A DNA stretch of 64,000 nucleotides. Origin: Bolinopsis microptera. Its lineage: Eukaryota > Ctenophora > Tentaculata > Lobata > Bolinopsidae. The notes beneath the pieces were generated by a model. That model made no database searches and had not been told where the DNA came from. It saw only the letters and a list, made by a program, of their open reading frames with translations. Each line of letters begins with the position of its first letter. Position 1 is the first letter of the stretch. Location of the stretch: positions 9,812,675-9,876,674 of the forward strand of contig NC_087078.1 of assembly GCF_026151205.1 (NCBI RefSeq), read 5' to 3'. Positions 22,871 to 34,400 of the stretch are shown here, piece after piece. The translations under genes were made by a program, and so were the position numbers.

Positions 22871-23707
22871 CTGGCTTGTTGCTAGTCTATTGCTCGATTC
22901 TCTCACTGATATAAGTATATGGTATTACAGTCGTTGGTCACGTGTAGAGATTTGGTAAATATTTCGGGCATGTGCACAAGCAACGCCAACAAGGTTTTAT
23001 TTGTGATTTGTAGTGAAGTGGATTAGCAATTGAACCACGAGCGCGTTGAATGGCGGAGGTCTGTGAGTTTAACAGACCTTTTGTTTATATTACATCTATG
23101 ACCCGAGCACTCGATCCTGACTTTGAGGGAAGAAATAAAACACAACATATTGTTATAAAGGAAGCACTGGTCATTGATAAACTCGGTAAAAACACATCAA
23201 AACTATGAAAAACCATTATTACACGGGGACACTGTTGAGACTGAAATAACCACATAATTTGAACATAATCATATTACCGGGATTAACTTTCAGTTAAAAG
23301 CCAAGAACCACAACTTGCTAAGTTGTGCCACAACTTACTTAGCAGGTATGAACCAGTGATCAAAGTGAACAGCTGTGTCACTCGAAGGGTTGCAAAAGTT
23401 TTAACGTAATGCAACTCTATGAATAACCGTTAATTTTAAAAAGGACACTGTTGAAGGCCTTGTAGCAACTGACCGCTAGAAACTGAGCAACTCTTAGACC
23501 GACTTCAGGGGCCGAAAATGTTTCAAATTGTAATAAATATAACTTTTAATCCATCGCGCCACAGCCCCACAAAATTAGACAAACCCATTCTGTTCCTCAT
23601 ATAAAAACCAGTGCTGACAGCAGTGGTATCAAATTAGCAAATAAAGCTGTGCTTTAAAGACAATAACTTAGAGTGCCCGTTTGCTGTAAAACTGACGGGG
23701 CATTGCT
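22871..23707. other. Sequence downstream of NAA15; no gene recognised
   Basis: Includes the NAA15 3' UTR (minus strand). No ORF with a recognisable domain and no inverted repeats beyond short ones. Confidence 0.4.
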
Positions 23708-26700
23708 TCATCTCGGGACAGTTTCCTCGGTTTGAGGTGGCCTAAAAGCGGTCGCCAGAGTAAAGATGGCGCGGCAGGCGGTAGAGAAGCTGGCGATGTC
23801 TTCAGGAGTTGGATCCAACAATCCATTGTTTAAGTGATCTAACACGTACTCAGCGCCCTGAAAATAGTTTTGATTTATCATAGCAGTTGGTCAAATAAAT
23901 TTTGCTGCACATGCCCTGATAAGATAAACTGGAAAACTCCTCGTTACTAAAATCTCCTGCAACTGATTGTATCATATATTAAAGTCACTATTGTGACGGT
24001 ACATTAGAACTAGCTGACCTCGAGGGTGGCTCCTTCAAGAGGGAAGTCTAGGACGGACTGAAGCTGATCTGCTGACGCCTCGGGGGACAGATGGGCGTGG
24101 GCACATCTCACTGTACAAATGGTTAGTTATTATTCAGTATAAAAACTCAGATAATAAGCTATAAACTGTATTTAAAACTAGAAGTGTTTTCTTACAGTTC
24201 GATTCAAGAAACTTAACGAATGATGAACAAAATAAAAGAAGATACTGACACATGAAGAAGCTCTTGAGATTGGTGCCAGTAAGAGATTCCCTAACATTTA
24301 ACCACTCTCTAATGTCGTTCTGTGGCAACAGTTCCGACATCTCTGTCTGAACTATTTCAGATATAATTCCACTTGTCGGTCCCGTCGTTTTGACTGAAAT
24401 GAAAGAGATTTGGATTTTGGAATTAGACAGTTAAGTATATATCATACAGAACTATCCGATGGTACATGAATAAACATTAAGAAAATTTTATTATTGGAAA
24501 CAAGTCTTTATCACCTTTATCACCCATACTCGTAAAATATCTTAGTTTCATGACAGTAGAGAAGTAAGAACTAACCATATTGAGCGAGTTGTGTCATGTG
24601 CAGACCAATCTCGGGGGCTCTAGCACAAGTTTTCAGGGCACGTTTCACACTCTGTATCATCAACAACAGCTTCCCTGAAATTGTTAATTTATTTTAATAG
24701 AGCAGAGGGAACGGTTAAAACAAATTAAGTTGATACTCGCTTCATCTCTCCCTTATCCATCTATACTATTACTATTATGTCGGTCAGCAACATTAAAAAT
24801 TATTGATTTAGTTCCTTCCATTAATTTAAATTCAATCGTCTGTACTGCGCATTCATAGTGTTTTCGATTAAGGCGAACGTTATTTTACGGAAAATATGAG
24901 ACAGTAAAACAAATTCTACTCGTATTCTAACAATTGATCATCTAGAAACACATTAATATTATGTTAAAAGGAATTTAAAGAAATTTAATAAGTGTCACGA
25001 TGCCATAATATTTGGATATGGTTAAAATCTCCTAGTTGACTAAGCATGCTTTTAATTGTATCATATATTCGACAACGTTCTTCACCGCAAATGCAAGAAA
25101 GTAGTGTGACAGAATAAAAGACTCTTGCTCTTGAAATACAAAAGTAAAGCATACTTAATGGTAAAAGTATGTCGTGGCAAGACAGTCGAATCACTGCCAT
25201 AATTGCTGGCCACTCAGCAGAAGAAACAGTCCTTTGAAAACACCATTTGTAGCTCGGATTCTCCTCATGCAGCAATTCGAGAGGATACGGCAATTTTTCG
25301 GGATCCTTTAACTTATCGAAATAATATGCTACACTATATTCACATATTATCATAGGTCGAATACCCATTTCACGGTTTAATCTATTAACTTCTGCATTTA
25401 AAACCCGTGCAAGTACAACTTCATTAAGCGGTTCTTCGAATATATGAAGTATAGGTTTTGGACCATATATATAATGACCCTCTTTTTGGTCCATGCCGGA
25501 CAATAGTTTGGCAAATACACTCAGACCATCTATTGTGACCCTTGGTCCCCTTTTATCATGAAAACGTTTATTACCATCAGATATAGCTTTAGATAACAAT
25601 TCTTTTAGAGAATAATCCCTAATAACGGATAAACTATGTGATATATCGTACGCATTTCTCAGATTGGCATCGATAGTACTAACACAACCATGATCAGATA
25701 GTAGTTTGTAAAATGCAAGTAGGGAAGAAGATACACCATTCATATAGTTTTTCTTACTAAGAGAAAACATTTGTATAATATCACACGACAACCAAACGTG
25801 ATGAGAGTTTGTTAACTGTGACATAGAGGTCATCATATCGCTGAAGTCTTCTATCCAAGTTTGTGCCTCGCGCTCGCGATTATCATTCGGGAAATATGTT
25901 CTTGTGCCCATTTCCACAAGAACACATTGAAAATCGTCAATGAAAATATCGCATCCCTGCAGCTGCGGTGATCGAAGCATTTCTATGAAAAATTCGCTTA
26001 AATAGCCGAACATGGGGTCGCGTTTAGATTCCCCATTCACTATGACTAACTGGTTGTCAACTAAAGCTTGAGTTATCATGTCAAGGTCCTCTGTAAAAGG
26101 AAAGGTTTCTGAAAGAAATAATACCCTATACGACACTCCAGCATTATCTAAAGGGGTCTCGTAGAGTTTCGGCTTTTGTTCCTCATCAGGATGGGAAGTT
26201 TCAAACAGGAAACTAAAAAGTAAGACTTTGCTGCTGTTTCCAGATTTTATCAGCTCTATAATTTTGGCAATCAGTAGGATACTTTTGCCCGACCCGGCAG
26301 GTCCATCGATCCACATAAAGTTTTTGTTTGATGTAAAAACATCATGTTGCTTTTTAGTGAGATTCTCTATTCCCAAACAGTCCCTCGTGATGTCGGATGC
26401 CGGTACAACATAGGGATTATTGCTTCTGAACGTAAACTTTCCGCACCGTACTTTGTCATCGATATCCTTGATACATTTCCAAAGCTACACGTCTCCTTAT
26501 CACAATCATCTTTATCAGTACACCAAATGGCAAGCAACATGTTTCTGATTTCGTAATACTTTTGAAGATTCATTTTATTCCTGTTTCCAACACAATGACT
26601 TTCAATAACATAAAACTCCCACCATCTACCAATGTCACATAAAATATCTTTGAACAAGATTGTGTCTTTCTCATGGCATTCCAGATGGAATTGGTCTTTG

Positions 26701-29700
26701 TATTTACTGCTAAAATTAGGATAAGCGGTAAACTGACAAATTCTCACATTGCTGTCCATACTTTTGATAAGCTGTGCTATCTTTTCTCTTTGTTTGACCG
26801 ATTTTCTGAATGTCCCAAGGAGAGCTTGTGAATGTTCATCACTTTGGATTCCAGATTCATTTGGAGTCATGTTCTTAACTTCAATCACAACAAAATAGTC
26901 CGGACCGATAATCAAAAAATCGCACTCTCCGTCATTATTCCCTGCGTTCTTTCCTTTACATTTTTGGCACCCCTTTCTATCATGACTTTTATCGCACAAA
27001 CGATATTGGTGATGCGTAAACTTAAAGTTGTGCAAAACAATAAATTTTCCATGACGTGTATATATATTCTCCAATGTTCGGTATACTTGAACCTCGGCCT
27101 CGTAGTTAGCCTGCTGGACTATATCGTCTTTAAAACTAGGTCCTGGTTGGTTTTCATCAGGGTACACATCAATATACCTCTGTTGTGGTGCCGGTGGTAA
27201 CATTATGGGGCGGTAATCTGGTGATGAGCAGTATGTATTGAAGATATCTTCACCATTATGTAAATATTTCTGGTATTGATCCATTGTGGAGGCGAACAAT
27301 GATAATTCTGGAACGGTTTGCGTTAGGATAAAGGAGAGTTTCTTTTAAAAACTTTGTTTAGCGAAAAAAAGCGAGAGGACACTTTTTATTAGGAGAAGAA
27401 TATTAGAACAATCAGAAAACGTACTTTCAAAGAAAAAAAGACAAAAACTGATTTTCACTGAATGATTGATTGTAAACCGGGACGGTGCCAGGGTGGTTTA
27501 AACGACCGTTTTGAATAATGACAAATAAACTGAAAAACGAATAAAAACAATCCCTCATAACTCATGAGGCACTGCACTCTTAATAGAATTAGAAACATGC
27601 CACACTGTGTAGATCAGCATTTTACAACAAAGAAACCGTCACCTGTCAAATTTTAGTTTCAAGAACTCAACACCTCCATGCTACTAGAGTGCTAGGTAAT
27701 TTTGTTTGGCTTCACGACATAGTTTTTTGCTAATGTCTTGAACATTTAAGGGTTTGGGACCTTGAAACCTTGATTCGTCTCATTAATGTGCTCATTCCGG
27801 TCATTTTGAAGGGTTAATTGATATCAATTGATCAATTAGAAGCCGAGTTCGATATATTTTAAGTGCGTGTCAATACTGAAACGTTTAACTTTCGGCTCTA
27901 GCTTTTAATCCATATTCGGTAAATAACAACGGATATCAGTAACTGGTAGTCGATACTACAGTCATTAATAAAGTGGTATTGAATAAACGAGTTGGTAGAG
28001 TCGGTACTCAATGTGACGCACTAGACAAGCTAGAAGAGGGACTATCTGTTATCTTAATAAATTGAGCTACATTTACCTTTGTATAAATACTAAATAGTGT
28101 ACCTAAAGCATGATGCAAATCTTAACAATCAGAAGATCGTGTTACTAATTACATTTGTTATTTCTCCAGTGTTACAGAAATATCGTTTGCACTATCATGG
28201 TCAAAATTTACAAAAACAATTACTGGCCATGCAGGGGGTCGAACCCTGGACATTCGCGTTATTAGCACGACGCTCTAACCAACTGAGCTACACGGCCATG
28301 TCTTCAGGAAATTGTTTATCATATGAATTTTATCCAATTATCTCCGTTTGGTGATTTTAAAGCTTCACACTTTTGCACCAGTCTACATTTATGTTTTACT
28401 GAGTAAAACAGAAATTCAATCACTTTATCTGATTTAAAGATTTAAAGTGACTCCGCAATCAGTATAATGAGCTTAAAATCGTTATTTGCCATGTTCAGAC
28501 TAAAATTTCCAGCCTGACAATTTGAATCTCATTACCGTAATCAATAAACAGAGTGAATAAAATTAAATATTCGTGCTATAAAATTTCATAATAAGGAGGT
28601 GTGTGAAGCTTCAAACTTCCGAAGAGAGATAATGGAATAAAATTGATACGACAAACAATTTCATGAGGACATGGCCGTGTAGCTCAGTTGGTTAGAGCGT
28701 CGTGCTAATAACGCGAATGTCCAGGGTTCGACCCCCTGCATGGCCAGTAAATGTTTTTGTAAATTTTGATCATGATAGAGCAAACGATATTTCTGAAACA
28801 CTATGCAATGTAACACCAGAGTATTTTATAGAAATAAAAAATGTAATTAGTAACATGATCTTCTGATTGTTAAGATTTCAGATTTGCATAATGCTTTAGG
28901 TACACTATATAGTATTTATGCAAAGGAAAATGTAGGAAAGGATAATGTAATATTTAATAAAGGGCCATGTAGCTAAATTTATTAAGATAACAGACAGTCC
29001 CTCTCCATTATTAAAAACTCTAGTAGCTGTCTAGTGCGTATTATTAAGTGCCACCAACTTGTTGAAACCTTCATATTATGTAAGTCGGAAATAGAAACTA
29101 TAATTTTCTTACAAGACATGGCCGTGTAGCTCAGTTGGTTAGAGCGTCGTGCTAATAACGCGAATGTCCAGGGTTCGACCCCCTGCATGGCCAGTAGTTG
29201 TTTTTACTTCTTGAGCATCATCAATGGTCTAAACTAAACCTTTTTAACCGCAAGTGTAATACAGTTCTATGTATAGGAACATGCAACACTGAATAGTTAA
29301 TGTTATGAGTTCAAACAATGCGCCTACAGCCAGTGTTTATGTACACCAGTGTTCTGAACAAATGTGCAAATTGTGTGATTTCTTGTAGTCAACAAGTTTG
29401 AACAGAGAAATAATAATACAGTCCTTTCACATGGCCGTGTAGCTCAGCTGGTTAGAGCGTCGTGCTAATAACGCGAATGTCCAGGGTTCGATCCCCTGCA
29501 TGGCCAGAAGGTTTTTGTTCGGCTGATAAGACTTTCATCGAGTCTAACCATGTACAATTCCATTAAATTCCCCCAAATATAGGCTCTAATGGCCGGCTCT
29601 AATCTAACTAGTTCTGCAAAAACAGTATTCCGGCTCTTACCTTGACGGTAGAAGACTTGGAATGCAAGTTTGTGAGTGTTGGGACACCGAGGAGACAGGG

Positions 29701-31386
29701 CTCTTAGTGGATCCAGAAACTTCATAGCATCGTCCAGGGGAGAATCAGACTGAAAAGGTTTAACTGAGCCACGAGTGACAACTGGCAAAGAAAACCCATT
29801 CAAGAGAAAAAATAAGTGCAAATAAGTGGGAAAAAAGTGAAACTTTACCAAAAAACTTCACTTAAAGTGAAATTACCCACCTTGACCAGCTCAATTCCCA
29901 CAATTGGAGGAGGAACGATCTCTCCGTCCGGCTGCTTGTTCTTGTCCTTGGCGTTGTTGTTCACGTTAGCTTCATTCTTCTGCTGCTGCTTCTTCTTAGC
30001 GGCTCGCTTCTTCTTGCTCTCCAGTTTCTTCTTCTCCTTTTCCGTCATCTCATCTGAGGGTTATATTTAATTAAATTTGTTGATCTTCATTCTTCAGATG
30101 TGATCATTCCAGGGTGCGATGAAAATAAAAGTTTTGAACGATACCCAAAATATAAAGAGATCGGTTCTGAAGCAAAGTGTCACTTGAAGAGCGGTTGATA
30201 AACTATAGAATGAGTATAATTATTAACCTGCTTCTCCATTTCCCAACCCGTTAGCATCAGCCAAAGGTTTGTCGTGTAGATGAAGATACGTTCTAATGGC
30301 GTAGTCAGCTGCTTTGTTGAAAAACTGGTGACCTGAAACATGAGCCATGAACTATAATGATCCAGAATAAATTAAGACATTTAAAAGCTTACTTCAACAT
30401 TGAACATTACATAATATGTATAGTGGAAAAGCTAATACTATTAATTGGTGACAATTAAAGAATAATTTGCCCTGAATTTGTTGCTATTTAGTATTTAATC
30501 TCTGTACCTCTTATGGAATCCTCTAGTCGTAACAACCCGATGTAAGCTCTAAGAGTCATCTTCCTCATGGAGTAGGGATGGAAATCAAACTGATCCTCTA
30601 CTATGTCAACAAAATGCTTCTCCACCTGATCAGTAACAGTTGATAAAAGTTGTACTTAAAGTTGTTTAATCGAACAATTTAGAAAGGAGTCAAGGGTTTG
30701 GTCGTCATGTTGACTAACATAATGGTTGTTAGCTTATCAAGTGTCACTAAAACAGACTAAGTGACACGTGTGAACACTCTGGTCACGTGTGAACACTCTG
30801 GTCACGTGTGAACACTCTGGTCACGTGTGAACACTCTGGTCACGCGTGATCACTCTGGTCACGCGTGATCACTCTGGTCACGTGTGAACACACACGTCAC
30901 GTGACTAACCTCGTGACACTTCTGAAGCACATTAGCCCAGTCCTGGTTCTTGAAGTACGTCCTAGCTGACTCAGTCAGGAACCACATGCACTGCATCTCG
31001 TTCAGGTTATCAACCGCGGGTTGACCTTCCTGGAGGGAAATGTCATGTTAACCGGAGTTATAGATATTGACTAAAACTTGTGGCAAACTGATGCTGAAAG
31101 ATTTCGAAACCAGACAGATTCAAAAGAATCATACATCATGTTCAAAAGCCCAACTGGAGACAAGGAAAATCCTATAAAGAGGACACAACTTACCCGGGTG
31201 AATAGAGCACAAGCCTCCTCAGCCTTGTCTATCATGCCAGCTCTGAGCATGTACTTAGCAGCTTTACAGTTGAGATATCTGTCAGCCAGATCCATGGTCC
31301 TGGCTTCTTCTACCCAGTGTACTGCCTCTACCATGTTACCCGCGTGCTGGAGGAGGGAGAGGGGGGTTCAAACATGATATCTAATA

Positions 31387-31420
<34 letters not shown>

Positions 31421-34400
31421 GGGGGTGGGGGTACTGCTTCTACCATGTTACCCGCGTGCTAGAGGAGGGGGAGGGGAGGTTCAAACATGATATCTAATAA
31501 AGGGGGGGTGGGGGTGGGGGTACTGCTTCTACCATGTTACCCGCGTGCTGGAGGAGGGGGAGGGGAGGTTCAAACATGATATCTAATAAAGGGGGGGGGG
31601 GGGGGTGGAGGGGGGTACTGCTTCTACCATGTTACCCGCGTGCTGGAGGAGGGGGAGGGGAGGTTCAAACATGATATCTAATAAAGGGGGTGGGGGTGGG
31701 GGTACTGCTTCTACCATGTTACCCGCGTGCTGGAGGAGGGGGAGGGGAGGTTCAAACATGATATCTAATAAAGGGGGGGGGGGGTGGGGGTGGGGGTACT
31801 GCTTCTACCATGTTACCCGCGTGCTGGAGGAGGGGGAGGGGAGGTTCAAACATGATATCTAATAAAGGGGGGGGGGGGGGGTGGGGGTGGGGGTACTGCT
31901 TCTACCATGTTACCCGCGTGCTGGAGGAGGGGGAGGGGAGGTTCAAACATGATATCTAATAAAGGGGGGGGGGTGGGGGTGGGGGTACTGCTTCTACCAT
32001 GTTACCCGCGTGCTGGAGGAGGGGGAGGGGAGGTTCAAACATGATATCTAATAAAGGGGGGGGGGGGTGGGGGTGGGGGTACTGCTTCTACCATGTTACC
32101 CGCGTGCTGGAGGAGGGGGAGGGGAGGTTCAAATATGATATCTAATAAAGGGGGGGTGGGGGTACTGCTTCTTAAAACTACTGTACCTTGTACAGGGGGG
32201 GGGGGGGGGGCCGGGGGGCTGTCACAATTATTGGTAGTGTAAACAGTGCTGGAAGATAGGCAAAATGGTAAATACGTTTTACGCGATTATACGCGATTAC
32301 GATAAAAAATAGTTAACCTACTCATACTTCTAGTCATATCCAGATTGAAACTGAAGCCCCCTAAAACCACTGTACCTTGTATATCTTGCTCTTGACCATA
32401 TAAGGGTCGATGTAGGTAGGAGTGTGTTGCATTGCCCTGTCTATGTAGTACATAGCTTTAGTGGTGTCCCTCTCGTAGTCGTACAGTTGAGCCAGGAATA
32501 TCATGACGTGTAGATAGGATGTCGGGTACTCCTCATCCTCACTATCTGAATGTTTGGAATATTTGAAATATTTGAAACACTCCTCCACAACCTTATATGG
32601 CTGGGTAACCATGGTTACAATACCTCTAGGGACTACGGGTGGAAGATGGATAATTAAAATTCCAACAGCATCTTGTTCTCTTCATTGTGCTGATTCCGGG
32701 AAGCATTCTCTTTACGCTCTGATCATACTGTAGAATGAGATATCGTTCAATTAAAATTGGGTAACTATAGGCCTGTCAAGGATTGCAGCCCAATTAAGAG
32801 CTGATCAATTGCAGCTACTTGTGCCATGATATATGGGATAACTGAGGTCACGTGACCGCTGATCCTATCACGTGACCTCGATTCGTAAATCCTCGGACAC
32901 GTGATCACATTCGTAACGTGTCGTACAAGGTTTCGTATGCCGACTAGGATATCTTCATATCTTGTGACGTCACCAGAGCCTCAAGCTACCTGATAAGGCC
33001 TTATATGGATTAATATCGCGTGTAATTGTATCCAATTAGAGGAGCTGCGCAATTATCGCATCATCTGGTATCACCTTCTGAAACCCAGCACTGAGTAACA
33101 TCACCACAATCATTTGTCATCTCACCTGACCTTTAAAACCCAAACGGGGGGTATGCCCCCCCCCCTCTGGCCTTAATGACCATTAATGCCCATTAATGAC
33201 CATAAATGACCATTAATGACAATGTCAGTTTTGTCAAAATTTCATCTACTGACATTAATGGTCATGTTTTTTCCGGCACTTCTTAGAGCGAAAAGGACGG
33301 ACGCCTGCATCACTTAGACCCTACCTTAAGTTAACTAACTACAAGTATATGTTATTATTTTACATTTACAATTTTAGAGATTCGAAAGAGAAAACTTAGA
33401 ATAGAATCTTCCGTGGTTAGGCAGACCTTCCAGAATATCACTTGAGTGGATTCCAGAGTGAGTTAGGGATTACATTTATTAAGTTCGAATGTAACGAAGA
33501 ACAAATTTTGCGGCCACGGGATTTAAACCAGATAACAGTTGGTGACTTATAGTTATCAATAATAATAATTCAATGGGCAATTTAGGAGTATCAGATCGTA
33601 TCAATAGTAAAATAACAATCAATAATAAAATAATAATAACACGGGTATTAAAATTAAATACTTCGGTCCCGTTCTTATATCATATCAAGATTTATATTGT
33701 AGCCAAATCATTATGCTAGTCGATTATATAGTAATTACACAGTACTTATTCAACTTTAGCACTTCATGAAATACATCGTCATCAGTCTGAATCGGACAAC
33801 AAAAAAGCTGATCTTTTCCTAGGATTAGATAGAACAATTCGTTTACAGTTCAATACTCTGCCTTTAGCAGTTTAAAGTTTTGACCCAAAATCGAGCATTG
33901 TCATCATGATAGGGACAAATTGATGCGGCAGGAATTCGTCTAGATCTGCAGTTGCCCTTTTTTGAAGCAGAGACACTCATTGATAAGATGGTACCGAGGC
34001 AACAAAGGGGACGTTTAGCATTTTTTGGAACAAAGGTAGCACTTAATGAGTCGCCCTTTCGAATTGTTCGACGTTGACAGGGCTTAGAATTATTTTTGCA
34101 GCCCGGTTGGTATGGCACAGAACCCTCGAAACAGCCGGTACCAAAAAATTTCGATCTCCGACTTTTATTTCCAAATATCGTCTTACGATGGCACAGAAGG
34201 TACTGTGAGGAGGTATTGAAAATCCAAATTATCAAAAGCAATCAACACAAATAAAGGAAATCAATAGTAAAATAACAATCAATAATAAAATAATAATAAC
34301 ACGGGTATTAAAATTAAATACTTCGGTCCCGTTCTTATATCATATCAAGATTTATATTGTAGCCAAATCATTATGCTAGTCGATTATATAGTAATTACAC

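Noticed and set aside
26367-26484. Programmed -1 frameshifting in the NERD-helicase gene
   Set aside because: No X XXY YYZ heptamer or clear downstream structure in the overlap; a simple indel is more economical.
28097-28354. Protein ORF spanning the first tRNA (and a similar one at 28982-29188)
   Set aside because: The shared peptide is the antisense of the tRNA-Ile sequence.
28224-29506. tRNA-derived SINEs
   Set aside because: Each copy is a perfect cloverleaf with its own T5 terminator; there is no common tail and flanks are mostly unshared.
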